A stretch of 64,000 nucleotides of DNA from the NCBI GenBank assembly GCA_902806575.1, contig CADCXD010000002.1:1922001-1986000 (forward strand). Direction: 5' to 3'. Source of the DNA: Jackrogersella multiformis. Taxonomy: Eukaryota; Ascomycota; Sordariomycetes; Xylariales; Hypoxylaceae. Shown here one piece after another: positions 12,350 through 24,868 of this stretch (positions are counted from its first letter, which is position 1; every line of letters starts with the position of its first letter). The notes under the pieces were generated by a model. The model saw only the letters and a program-made list of their open reading frames with translations, was not told where the DNA came from and ran no database searches. The translations under genes and the position numbers were made by a program.

Positions 12350-14325
12350 ATGAATTCATCTCTATTAACCGTTCCCTCTAGCAAGGAGCAGTTATTCACC
12401 ATGGCTTCCGGCAATGAACAGCCCGCAGGTTTAATACGCCTAGACAAGGTCTATGGGGGACAGGAACTGGCACAGAGACTGATGGAGAGCTGGCCGGATT
12501 ATTTTTGTCATAATCCGAGTAACCGCCACATCTGCTCTGTTGTCAACATCCTTCGATGGATGCGTATCATCCTCGAAGGAGACAACGTCCGCACTGCCAA
12601 GTCTCACGCGCAAAACGAGTTGCTGTCCCTTGCTATGTCTGATTTCTCGCATGACGATTTCGTCAGAGTACAATTACACACGAACGCAGCCTTCTCTCGC
12701 TGTCGAGATCTGGTCGCCAATATCCGAGACGATCACACTGCCCCAAATCTTTTCGACATACTCGAGAGCACGCTCCTTATCAAGACGTTTTGGTCTCTAG
12801 ACCACAATCTCCTCTACAAGACAACTCTACGGGAAGAGCAAAACGGAACTGCGGTATATCCGACACACTCCACCGAAGAAATTGCTAAAGCTGGGCTCAT
12901 TGTCTTAGAGGATCCCGAGGGACTAGCCGCAGCGGTTGAGAGCAAACTACGCATGTATAACCAAGTTGGCCTAACTGCTAATCTGGAACATAGCCTAACA
13001 CCGCCCGAGTTCATCCGATTCTTTTGGGATAGTTCAACGTGGGCTTCCTACAATAGTGGCAAATCCCCCCTTGGTGTCCTACAGGCACTCGAACTATCAA
13101 GCGCGAATTATGATAACGCGCCGCTGGAAGGGCGTACCATCCGCTACCAAGCCGCGAAAGTAGGCTATCGATTGATTTGCCTCGCAAGGATTCCACGCTA
13201 TGGTGAGGAACCTGTCGCTGAGCAATTTTATACTCGCACTGGATCGTCTTTCCCGACTGAACTCGTAAACAAGAAAAGCCATAAATGGTCATGTAGTGAC
13301 GCTGGGAGATATTACTTGGTATATCATAAGTCTTATCACATCAAGCAGCCTAACCCGCAATATTCTCCGTTGCTGAAATGGGAAGACCTGGGGACGATGG
13401 TACCAAAGTTCACTTTTTCACAACCTTCTGCACCGGTAGAAGCCGTCCCACAAGATGAACGACGCGTGCGAGTATCGATGGCTCCACAGCAAAGTACCGT
13501 AGGTTTTAGTTCAATGCAGCATGGGGCGCTTGATTATCGCACACCTGGTGCAGCACAACTCCGCGAGAAGAGCCTTCTACATGACGGCACGCATGGCTCC
13601 TACCAAGTTAGTACTTTGTTCCATAATAGCGACTGACTATATACTGATCACCCTTATAACAGCACCCCCATACAGCTCGTCAACTCTCAGTCTTCGAGGC
13701 CGGCAACGCGCCCCAACAGGCTACCGCTAACACCCCGTTGGCGGAATTCAACCGCACCTCTCTAGGCTTTGATCGACTGTCAATAGAACCAAAGACACAT
13801 ACGCCGGCGTCAACTATGTCTCAACTGATACCTATTCCAGTTAATCGACCCGTCACTCCAAACTGGATACCTTCTATAAACATGACGCCAATCAAGAAGG
13901 AAACCGAGGAGGCCATGCCACCTGTACAGTCGCCTTCGAAAATCCATGGTCCAAGGTCTTCTAACAATGCTGGCCCACGCGACGCCAATGAAGGAGGGGA
14001 CTACCAGGCCAACCAGGGCAGATCATGGCTGGGTAAAGGATCGGGAACGGAGCGTAGGCGTGCTCGAGGCCGTGGGCGGAGAGGACAAGCCCGCGGAGAT
14101 AAGGGCCAGTCGAATGTGTTGACTGTGAATTCGAAGGGCAGACGTGGTCCAAAGTACGGCCAGCATTCGTTACAATCATCTATGAATGATCAAATAGCCC
14201 CAAGAGATCACGGTAATGGATCCAACAAAGGATGGGACGGAGGGAGGGATCAACGTGGTAACCAGTATCGTTCCAGGCGCATAGACAGGTATGTCCCTGG
14301 AATGGATTACCCCGAGAGACATTAA
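12350..14325 (+). CDS. Hypothetical protein with RG-rich C-terminus (two exons, 639 aa)
   Basis: Exons 12350-13606 and 13663-14325. The 56-bp intron has donor GTTAGT, branch-like CTGAC and acceptor AACAG. The frame is kept exactly (419 codons, phase 0, then 220 codons), so the downstream open frame is this gene's C-terminus. A second ATG at 12401 in CACCATGGC has a better start context and would remove 17 residues. Residues 1-380 look globular and contain several Trp/Phe/Tyr-rich stretches (for example PEFIRFFWDSSTWASYN). The last 200 residues are low complexity, with a basic RG cluster at about 550-566 (RRRARGRGRRGQARG) suggesting RNA or DNA binding. No signal peptide or membrane segment is seen. 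I do not recognise the family. It lies 550 bp from the RIP block yet is intact. Confidence 0.75.
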
Positions 14326-16800
14326 TAGCAATGGTTGCTATTGTCAAGATCATCGGGGCTGGTGTGACAGATATCATGCGGCGTTTGGTGTTTGTAATGT
14401 AATGCTATTAGGTGCGAAGTAGCTATCTTGCCTGGAGAAGACTTAACCTAGTCATGTCTCTCGCTAGACCTAGTCTTCATCTTTGATGTAGAACTAGGCT
14501 AGACATACATAGGTATACAGATTACTACTAAATGCGAACGATTAATTACCCCTGATATGATTGCCCCTAATCCTCTTTCACATCCACGACACCAATTCTG
14601 ACCTAATAAGCTTATTGGTACCCTTTAAGTAAAAACTAATAGGTAAAGCTTATTACCAAAGATCCCGCGGAACTTATTTACTCTCTCGTGTAAATGGCCC
14701 GTAAATTAATAGCTCGTTAATAATAAAAATAATACGACGATACGGCGGCCGATAACGACGAATTCGTTAAACCGTTAAAATAATTAATACAGGAGGCACC
14801 CGCAAGGGGATGCACAATGGCCTGAGTTTACGTAATCAAGCCCTTACATTTTCGGTACCTTCTTTTATAAGTAAATCGCACCAAAACTAAGGTATCTCTT
14901 ATGACATTTTTATGTCGCACCTTACAAAAACCCCTTCAAACCCTTTCAACCTTTAATCAATTATCCTACCTTCAAAACAACTTCAATTATTTTACGGTTT
15001 TGATAAAATGATTATTATGGAATAAGGTACTATATAGAGTTCATTGCATCTTCATACTATTTGATCTCGATATGCTGCAAAGGTTTAAAGTAATGACGTT
15101 ATTTTATTAAGTTTAAAAGCTACTGCCATTCTGGGTACGCTAATGCCATTTAGGTTAGGTGCCTTCAACCAAAGCTCCCACCACCAAAGCTGGAATTTAA
15201 ATCCTTTTTACACGTGGCTCATCGCCTTTAAAACAGAGGTCTTAATTATGCACTTAGTGCCATTCAAAAGAGCCATTAAAGCACTTTTAAGCAGTATTTT
15301 CATCACTTCATGTATCCTCAAAATGGCTGCTATACAATTGATTAAAGATGAGAGCCTTCAATAATGAGGTTTTGCGAGGCCCTCCAGCGACCCACTTAAC
15401 CTGTAATGCACCCAATCAAATGACTTTTAGCCAATCCGCCAGTATGTAGACCCATAAAAGCTAGCCATACACCCAATCACGCAACTTTTCGCCGTTTTGC
15501 CAAGGAATGCCCCATATAACCTTAACTTTCATCCAATCATATAGCGTAAAGCGGTGGGCACGGGCCATATACTGCCCATTGAGTTACTTTCCTGGGTAAT
15601 TAGGACGAAAGTTAGGAAAAAAACACGATACAATAACCCCTCGTAAACTCGGGCAAAAGATTGCGCAATAAATTCCCTCTAGGCCATAATGATAATTTGA
15701 ATACACGAGAGACATCTCTTTAACAACTAATTGCCGATTATCACAAATAAATAAAGCAAGAACGCAATGGATCTCACGCGTATGGCCAAGGCTATATGGC
15801 ATTACCGGTAGACATAACATTATTACCTCGAACACACAGCGTTAACGAGGCTGAGATAACTCTAGGCCGGATGTGCTGTGAATAGGGCTCCCGCCAGTTA
15901 AAAAACCAGCTCGACAAGAGGTTCCTTCACCCTTGTAACGCCGGAGACGGTCCTGTCCGGACTTATCGGAAACATACGAGTATCATGCTCTACTCTGGAT
16001 GTCGATGGAGATAAGAAATACCAAGAATGATCAGGTTAACTATATGACACAAAATGATAGCTAATGGGTATCCGCATACCACCCACTACCTCCAGGTAGC
16101 TTTGCGAGCGACTTGGGTGCACGTAGCGGATGACTAGCTGCCCCTGCCACCATGTGATTCTAGCTTCGAATATGAAAGATGGAGTTAACTAGACTAATAC
16201 CTAGGTATTCAGCTCGCCTCTGAATATTCTATTAGTTGACCATGCCGAATGTAGTAGTCGGTCGGTGCTTACGGCCCTGTGCCGTATGCAACTGTCGGTC
16301 TATCAGCTTCGACGGACGAGTGGCCGTCCTACGTTCTCGAGGAGAGTAAGCAAGTAGGGTGACTTAGCAAACCCCGGCGAAAATCCTCGGCAAGTGAGCC
16401 GAGCGATTCACCCCGCATATCTACCGATTTGACTCGCTGCTATACTAGGTACCTGGGCAGCTGGGTTAGCTAGTTAGGTACGCTACGGCTGGTTATGGCT
16501 ACGGTAGACTGCAAAGACCCAACCTATGCGGCGTCGTCCCTAATCTCGGGTGGCTTAGATCCGTATGTTTAACTCCGCGAGGTCCTCGAGGGGATGAGAT
16601 GCGAGCGGCTCGAGACTTGCAAGTAGCTACGACATTCGCCTAGTGTATTAGTTATACTAGATATCGAGGCTGAGACCAAAACTCTGTCATAGGTGCAAGA
16701 CTGTCATGTGCAAGACTGTCAGGATAGAACGCGTGTCGACGTCTGTCGCCCGATCCATCTCTTCGAGCCCTCCCAGAGCTCTCCTAGTCGCTACTAGCTA
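14326..16800. other. Intergenic, no supported gene; small RIP-like island and CCAAT repeat
   Basis: No open frame has credible protein content. It holds a roughly 90-bp AT/CpG-rich, CpA-free patch (14700-14790) and a three-unit, 61-bp repeat with CCAAT boxes (15410-15590). The rest is unremarkable. Confidence 0.5.
15410..15590 (+). repeat. Degenerate 61-bp tandem repeat with CCAAT boxes
   Basis: CCAATCA recurs at 15412, 15473 and 15533, that is at 61- and 60-bp spacing. Each of the first two units continues ACTTTT-GCC, and later CCCATA. An extra CCAAT lies at 15431. The third unit is degraded. Confidence 0.6.
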
Positions 16801-19800
16801 TTCCCTAGCTGCTTAAGTTCCCTGGAAAGCCGAAGCAACGTTGCCCTCGGGCACGTCGATGATGTCGATGATTCCAGTACGCGCCGTACGGCGAATGAAA
16901 ATTCGAAACACCTATAAAGATAAGATAAAAGCGACATCAAATCATGCCACGGCTACAAGAGTCTAGCGGGTATTCGTCGTTACCTATCGACGATATTTGA
17001 GATGTTCGCAAACCCACCTGGATCTAGATGTAGGTAAGCTTACGAAAACAGGATGGAACCGTGATGGCTGACCTGCAGCGGAGTCGTCACGCAGGGACGC
17101 CGTCAGGTAAGAGCTAGACCTAGGCCTGAGCTTGGCCTCGAACCTGGCGGTGAAGGCTTAGGCGGACCGAGGTTGGTGGCGGTCGAATTTTCGGTCTGCC
17201 TCGCGGGGTCCGCCGTAGCTATCGTTCAACCAGGGAAGGACCCGGGTCGTCGAGCGGCACAGACTGCTTGGAGAGGGTCTGCAGAGTCGCGCGGGCAGGC
17301 GCGGTAGACATGGCAAGCTTAGAAAGGGGCGCTGACCAGAACGCCGAAGCCAGGTTCCCGGGTTCCACCAACGCTCAATGCTTTTGGTGCGATTTCGTGC
17401 GAGAAAATCGATGTTGGTGTAACATACCTATATATTTAGACCTACCTACAGTGGGCACGATCGAAACGAGCTACGTTCGCTTTCGTTTTCAGATTTGCCT
17501 TCGGGCTCTCGTCAGCCGCAGCCCGACTGTACGAGCTTTTGGTTCGGTCCGGTCGAGATGAAAGCGAATGTTTCTGCCGGCATGTCCTAGCTGGAAAATA
17601 CGTAGGAAAGATGGTGATGCATACAGTGCATACTACCTTGGTAGATACTTGTTCGTTTCGTAGTCCGCCTGATCGATATCATCTTGGCTGCTACGAATAC
17701 GAAAGTCACTACGGGAAATTCGATAAGACATGAGCACGAATGCGGCGCGAATGTCGACCAGCTAGGTAGGTCGGGTCTGGGGACGAATACGGTGGGCCGT
17801 AGCGTCGCATCCCGGCGTTGGAAGCTGCGCCGAAGGCCGGAGCCGAGGACGAGCAAGCTTGGGGTAGCCGGGATGGATTGCTAGAACCCCACCTACCCAA
17901 CCGCGGCCACGTAGCATCCGGCGATTGAAAGAACAGAAGCTGCAGTGCCGATTGCTACGCTGATTGTTACTTCCAGAGTTTTCGCTCTCCGTACCTGGGT
18001 AGCTTAAATCTAGTTTACCTACCTACCTACCTAGGTACCTAATCTAGTCTTGGCTGAAACGCTCATATACGACGCCCCAGAACGTCACGGCTCGTAGATG
18101 CGCGCGTGCTTGTAGTGAGAGATGACTAACGAGCCTGCGAGCTGCTGCGGTCTAGGTTGGTTACACGATAGGAGTAGGTACATAATGTTAAGCGGCAAAG
18201 AGGGGTGGGTTGTATTACGGAACATTCGGTTGTGCAAATCCAACCATTGGTGTCGTGACGTGTGGCGAGTCGGGCTGTGAGGGTCGCACAAGAGGATCTA
18301 GTCGAGTGGTTACGTATTCGAGGTAAAAATGTATACGCCGGAGCGGACGAGCAGTTGGAGAGCCGAGCCGGCGAAAATTGAGAGGAAATTGGATACCGAA
18401 AATAGAGCCTCTCAACTCGACAAGAGAAATGAGAGGAGAGAGGAAAAGAAAAGAAAGGAGAGGATAAAAAGGTGATGAAAAGGTAAAAATAACAATACGA
18501 TTTCGATACACTAATCATAATACAGGCTGATATACCTAGCTCATCCTTACTATATACTTAGCAGCCTAGGTACCCCATTCGTTACACGCGTATGAGAAGT
18601 CGGTGGAGGAATTGATAACGCATCCTAGGCGAGGTGGTATCGACAGCCGCGGAGTCATGCCGAATCCTGCGTCGCGTGGGAGGGTTGTGTAACATAACAT
18701 AGAGAGAAGAGGAAGGCGATAAGAAAGGATCGTCGAGGAGGTGCCAAAAGAGAAGGCGAAAGGAAAAGAAAAAAAATTCAAGATGCGTAGAAGCATGCTT
18801 ACCTAGGTACCCTTCGGCGATCCCCTCGGTTCCGATGCCACAACGCAGGAGGCCGGCATGGAGTCTGTACCACTGGCTGTGCGACTATCACGTAGCGCCT
18901 GTCATCGCCAGCATGCGTCTACGCAACCAATTCGGCGCTAGATCCCCCTCCAGAGATCCTTCGCGTGATTATAAACAATCGCCTAGCTCGCGAGTTCGCG
19001 TCTATCGCTCCCGACCAGAGCACAAGGAATCTTCTAGGGCGCCTTCGGGACCGGAGGCTGAGACCCCCGGGTCGCACACGCCAGACGCGAGCATAGGCCT
19101 TTTGGATGCCAACCCGCCCGTCGTGTTCAATTATAGCATTGGTAATGAAACACCCAGGCAGCCAGGAGGAGGGCAATTGGTCGTTTTAAGGTTGTGGCTT
19201 GCTCCGGGCGCAGAGGCTAAGACACGACCGTCATATCAGGTGTAATTTCGACAAGCGCGAAAGTCCTCTGCAGCTACGAGACTGGCCGGTGTACGAACTC
19301 GCGATGATCGCTTAGTCTGTGTCGGGGTGCTTCGCAGAGCTGGGCACCAGACTAGTAGGCTCCTAATGTTAGTAGCTTCTGAGCACGAGCGCGAGCGCGA
19401 GGGTGCGAGTGCTAGTAAGATTTCCGACGACGGTTGCCGACGAACGATAGTTCTTTAGGAGTCATGATAGAGAAACGGTTTCGTAGGTGGCTTGACGTCG
19501 AGCCAAACAGGATGCAGGATGCCACGACGAGCCCCGGACTCTTCATTTGCCGGCCGGGGCTGATTCTCGAGGCTGCTTACTTGCCCTAGATACGTGCACG
19601 TACCCACCCAGGTGGGTAGGTAGCCAAATCTCCTCGGGTACCGTGGCGTCCTCCTCGTGCGTTAACTTCTAACTTACGGGGTCCACCGATGATGGCTTGG
19701 TCTGGACTGGCCACTAGGTTTCTATTATCTACCTAGGTAGATTACTCATCTTTCCGAGTTGCGATTTCTTCAGATCACACTTATGCTATTCCCCTCCCGC

Positions 19801-22800
19801 CAAGATCCGACCTGCGATTTGGAGCGATGCTCGAGGCGGCGCTTGTGGCCGTCGAGTCGCGAGTCTTAAAATACCTAGACATTATGCCCACGTGCTTTTC
19901 GTTCGGGCCGACCGTGCTAGCCTGCTAGGTTCGATAGTTCGTAGCTCGACGACTCACGGAAGACGCTGTTGAGCCTCGGGGAAATGCTGCGTCGAAACCT
20001 CTTAGACTTTCTGCTGGGTAGATCAGCAGAACGAGAGGTAGAACAGTGCTAGATGGCGAGCTTCCCGGCCGAAGAGGATGCAGGACTGGGGGTGGACGAA
20101 TTACGAACACCCTCCCTTCGATCTCGACGGCGGATGATCCTAAGGTGCCATATGTCATCGTTGAAACTTCCAGCCTCTTCGCCGTGCCCGATCTAATCTA
20201 AGCATGATGATATGATCTATGTCGGATGGATCTCCAAGAGGTCGAGGGCCACATGCCGCAGGATGGATAAGAGTGGCCGTCGCGTTTGACAGACGCACGA
20301 TATATCCTATCAGCTCGTAGCGTGCCGTTTAGTATATGCCGGGTGGGCACATTATCCGCCGTAGTAAGCTTGGAGGCGAAGAAGGCAGAGGCGGGAGGAG
20401 AAACTCTAAGCGAATTATTGGCACGGTAGAGATCTGACGTCTGGATGTACCCTGTACCAAACCCACCTGGTAGGTTTGTTGGCTGCCGAGCCTCCGGTCA
20501 TCACCTTGATGTTTAATCGTGAGTACCTAGGTAGGGTGGTAAGCTATTCGACACCGCGATTCTAGTCTAGAATGCCTAGCTGCGTTTGTCAAGATCTAAA
20601 CACTCGAAGCTACTATGTAGATCCCCCAAAAACACATTAGCAAGGTGGCCTAACCGGTGAAACTATATCAGACAATGCTAACGGGGTATGCTAACGGGAT
20701 ATGCTAACAGGATATGCTAGCGGGTTATGTCGACGGGGTATGTCGAGCACAACACTCGAGAGCTCGATAGCCTCCTGGCTTGATAGCCATCATTTCCGAC
20801 CGGCACCTAACCGAGGTAGTTTCCATCGCTATCGTATGCAGCATCGTCAGATACACCTCTAGAGAACTTCCCTGATACCGGTAGGTACCTAGGCAGGTGA
20901 GCTGCCTAGGTTATTTAGGAGTTAGATTCTCGATTACCTCGCGCAGCTGTTCAAAGTCGAAGTACCTAAATGGCCACCGGTCCTGGGCTACCTAGGTAGT
21001 CTCTCCTAGCCACCCGTAAGATAATCTAGACGATTACCTACGTGATCGCGGCGTCGGGAGACTAGAGGCCGCCTCGCTGTCCGTCAGGACAGCTCGAGCT
21101 CTGGGACTGCGATGTCCGACCAGCGTCGGAGCTGCGTTCTGACGCCGTCGATGGCGATGGCGATGGCGATAAGGTTTCCCTGCTGCCTTGAGAATGTTCT
21201 TCGCGTCCGCCATGCCGTTGGACCAAGCCATCGCCGAGTGCGCTGCCACGTGCAGTAAGCAGTGTAACCGGACACAGTGGACGATGTCGATCGAGACGTG
21301 GGTGGCATAGGCGGCATGGCCTATGGCATCTGCGAGTACGCAACCCCTGCGGCCGCGGGAGATCCACGTCTCCCGGTTCCTGGTCGTAGCTGGCACGCCT
21401 GGGTGGGTTATCCATGCCGGCGGTAGGTTAGTTCTGCGAAGTTGATCATAGCTTAATAGCTTGACGTCTGACAGTCGAGACGGACGCCATGGGGGACGCA
21501 CGCCAAGACAATATTAGATGACCTCGTCTGTTTCGAAATATTTTTGGAAATTTGCTATGTTTCTAAATTTCGATCTGCTACGTAGCTCGAAGATATTAGG
21601 TCATGTGCTCCACGAGCTCGGGTGCGTGGTATCACATCAATCGGCCGGAGAATAAAACGAGCGCGATAATGTACGTCCTTAGGTACGGACTAGGATAGAA
21701 CATTCCGGATGAGCAACTAACGGCCGAGCATGTTTACGCCCCTACATGCCGAGCATATGCGACAGAAATACTAATATGTACCTAGGTAGGTTACCACTTT
21801 TGATCCGGAGAGGACGGCGGTCGTGGTAGGGAGTAGTTCTTGAGCTGGTGACGATTGGTGCTTATGCGGCAGCAATCTCTCGAAGGCGAAACTGTAGACG
21901 AGGGGATCAGTCACCACCTAGGCTGCTACATAGGTAGCTGCCAGGCTGGATACCGCGGCAGCGCGGACAGCTGGTGGTCGCACAATATCGCGAGTTGGAG
22001 CGTCAGATGGTCTTCATCTTAAGTTGTCGAATCAAGCTTCGAATTGATCCCCGCCGAACCCGCCATTTCGTTCTCGGATCCGTAGCGCATGGATATAGGT
22101 ACAGTGCGATGATGCTAGGTACGTGCATCCTACCAGGCAGGTAAGCATGTACTAGGTACTTGTGCTTGGGCGCTCGCGGATGCGGTGGCAGTTCCTCGGT
22201 TTTATCACCCCCTGTCGGCACAGCCCTACAGGGCGTCGCAGGGGCGCGCAGAATCTCCCGTCGTGGATGCTAGCGATGTGGCCTGCCTGTCTGTCTGACC
22301 CATCAACCACCCTAGACATTCGACCTGGGCCACGATCATGCTTCGTGCTACCCAAGGCGAATGATCTATGGGACGAATAATATTCCGCACGCCAGGATCG
22401 TAGGTACCGCTGACGGCGCGCAGGTCGAAAGATGACTGGCTCCTTACCTGCCTAGATTCGGTTTCAATTTGTTACGTATTCGTCATGCTCTGGGGTGTAG
22501 GAGCAGAGGTACATCCTGCGGCCAGCTGCCAGGAGCTGGAAGATCTTGGGAGAGGTAAAACTCTTTGGTGTTACTATACTTGTCTCTCTTCCTGCCAGCG
22601 ATGGTTTGCTTCGTGTGGTACACGCATACCTATATATACCCAGGTATGTATAGATAGGCTATGCGTGCGACTCGGGCGCGTAGATTATTCGTAGATTTCT
22701 GAACAGATCTGTGTCGTGCAGGATAAATAACTATATCCGTTCTTCTTGAGCTGCGCATCATAATCTTTGCGCGGTCGAATCTAGGAAATTATAGGAAATT

Positions 22801-23004
22801 CTTTATATACCGCAGTGCCCTTCTAGGGTCCTAACTAAGAGATCGAGCGACGGCAGAAGAACTACTGCGCGGCTCACCATCAAAGGTCGCATCTATCCGG
22901 TGGTCAGCCGTTTCATAGTCTAGCCAGCCGGCGCCAGGTACGCATAACTCGGGCGATATGGCGATATCCGGTCTACTCACGTCTCGCAGGCTCGAGTATC
23001 CAGC
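16801..23004. other. Gene-poor interval with CCTAGGTA motifs and minisatellites
   Basis: Many short frames overlap on both strands, none with family motifs. The longest single frames (about 130-155 aa near 18.1-18.5, 18.8-19.2 and 21.0-21.5 kb) show no domain, and frames of similar length occur on the opposite strand. A five-unit 13-bp repeat lies at 20675-20739. CCTAGGTA-type palindromes are scattered throughout (for example 18009-18043). Confidence 0.5.
20675..20739 (+). repeat. 13-bp minisatellite, five units
   Basis: Units of the form ATGCTAACGGGAT begin at 20675, 20688, 20701, 20714 and 20727, with increasing divergence to the right (ATGTCGACGGGGT in the last). Confidence 0.85.
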
Positions 23005-24773
23005 ATGGTCGGCGTTCCCGGAAAATATAAAGGGTGCAATACCTGCCGGGCCAGGCGGGTCGCGTGCGACAACGGGAGGCCGTTCTGCAAGAAGTGTACG
23101 GATTACGGCCGCGAATGCGGAGGATACGAAAGGGAGGTCAGTAGTCGGAATTCCTGGTCGCTGATCTAGGCCGGCCCGAGGAGTAGTAGTTCGCTCCCTC
23201 GAGGTGATGTCCGAGTCGGCTTTCCCTATTCCCGCCTGCCCCTACAGCCTCGGCGCTTCTCGAGATCGCGAGATCGGATGATAGCTGACAGTCGAATGCG
23301 CGGCAGACCGTTTTCATCGTCGGCACTCCGGACGACAAAGGGAGATGCTCGTCTCACCCGCCGCGGAACCAGCAGGGCGGCAAGAAGGCTCGAGCCGGCG
23401 ACGCTCGACGGGCGGAGAAGCTAGATTTCGTAGCTACCGAGCCGTGGCAGCCGGCGTGGATCGACGCGATATCGCTGTCGTCGGCCGCCGGATCGCACCG
23501 CGTACGCTTCGTCGCCCTCCAGACGGACCTCGGCTCTGCGGTCAGGACCGCCGGCGGTTCGCCGCGGAGGAGCGACGCGACGTTGTCTCTGGGCGGCTAC
23601 CGGGCTCTCGACGCGAGCCCGACGTTCGGCCGCGACGCGTTCGGCCTGAAGTCTCGCTGCCTCGTCCACGTCCCGCCGAGGAGCAATAGCAAGCAAGGGG
23701 CGGGTGGCAGCTCGGAAGGGCTTTGTCTGTTTTTATACGAGGTGGGTCGGTAGCGCCGCTGACCTCTCCGTCGTTGCTAAACCGAGGCTCTAGCAAAATT
23801 CGTCGGCCGCCTACGGTAGCGAACCGCCTTGGAAAGACCCCGCCGTCCTGGCCAACCGGATCCGCGAGCCGGGTCCCGCCGCCTACCAGTCGTTCCCGGA
23901 GCACCATTTCTTCGCTAGGGTCTACCGGCCGAGCGCGGTAAGCACGCGGGCGGGATATGTTATGCGGCGGCTGATGGCTAACCGTCGCGATAGATCTGGG
24001 CGGCGCTGCTGAACCGGCAGCCGACCTTCCTCTGCTCGCCCGAGTGGACGGTCGTGCCCTGGGAGCGGCATCCCAGGACGCCGCTCGACGACCTCCTCGA
24101 CATAGTCGTCCTCCTGCCATCGATATTCTCGCGGGCGGACCGCATAACGCCGCTGGAGCCGAGCGCGTCCCGCTGCTCGAAAGCCGAGGAGCTCCTGAGC
24201 AGCTGCGTCAACATCGAGACGCAGTTCGATATCTGGTACGCCGTGGTGCACCAGAGGGTCGACGAGTCGGGATCTTCGCTCTACTGGGTGGCGGACGCGA
24301 CAGCCGGCGGCGCCCACGTGCCGTTCTCGGACGCGTTCAGCTTCCCGTCGCCGCTGATGGGGCTGGTCCACGTGTACTACTGGGCCGTCCTTATCAGCTT
24401 CCACCAGTGCACGTGCGGGCTTCTGGAAGTGGTCTTCGAATCCGGGAGCGGGGGGTCTTCGGGTCCGGGCATGATGTGCGAGATACCGCTAGGGATAGAC
24501 CCCCGGAAGTACCAGCTGGTCCAGACGAGGATCCTCGCGGCGAACGTATGCCGGAGCTTAGACTTCGCCCTCCAGACCACGGGGCAGCCGGACCTTCTAG
24601 CGGCGCCCCTCTACGTGGTGACCGAGTTCTACAACGGCATAGGGCGATTCGGAGAGGGCGATATGGAACGCCATTGGTGTGCCGGGTTCAGACGGAGATT
24701 AGAAGCAAAGGGCTGCGAGGTGAGCTCGTGGGTACAAGAGAAGAAATGGGTTGAGACCAGGCAATTTGGATAG
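23005..24773 (+). CDS. Zn(II)2Cys6 fungal transcription factor (four exons, 501 aa)
   Basis: Exons 23005-23136, 23292-23741, 23794-23937 and 23994-24773, all joined in phase 0. Introns are 155, 52 and 56 bp with GTCAGT, GTGGGT and GTAAGC donors and CAG, TAG and TAG acceptors. CTAAA and CTAAC branch sites are visible in the last two. Residues 11-38 form a perfect C-x2-C-x6-C-x6-C-x2-C-x6-C binuclear zinc cluster (GCNTCRARRVACDNGRPFC, then KKC and C38), a DNA-binding domain found only in fungi. It is followed by TVFIVGTPDDKG, usual right after this type of cluster. The 259-aa last exon resembles the C-terminal helical region of Fungal_trans_2/DUF3468-type regulators. Target genes are unknown, and no biosynthetic cluster is adjacent. 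The acceptor of intron 1 is fixed by an in-frame TGA just upstream of it. Confidence 0.88.
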
Positions 24774-24815
24774 GTACCTAGGTACCTATGGAGTTATTAG
24801 GAAAGGTATTAGGTT

Positions 24816-24868
24816 GAAGGTATTGGTAGAAGGTATTGGTAGAAGGTATTGGTAGAATGTATTGGGTA
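24816..24868 (+). repeat. 13-bp minisatellite, four units
   Basis: GAAGGTATTGGTA is repeated three times exactly from 24816, plus a fourth, altered unit (GAATGTATTGGGTA). It lies 45 bp past the transcription-factor stop codon, so probably in its 3' UTR or terminator region. Confidence 0.85.

Noticed and set aside
12127..13292. Several minus-strand frames opposite the 639-aa gene
   Set aside because: Shadows of the plus-strand gene, which has a consistent intron join and better protein content.
18835..19245. 136-codon plus-strand frame
   Set aside because: No family motif, no joinable exon, and a comparable frame exists on the opposite strand; likely chance.
21034..21501. 155-codon minus-strand frame with His/Arg run
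   Set aside because: The HRHRHR tract comes from a GATGGC-type simple repeat. Three overlapping minus frames compete and none shows a domain.
23345..24120. Long Arg-rich frames on both strands near 23.3-24.1 kb
   Set aside because: Shadows of exons 2-4 of the Zn2Cys6 gene; GC-rich coding DNA leaves other frames open.
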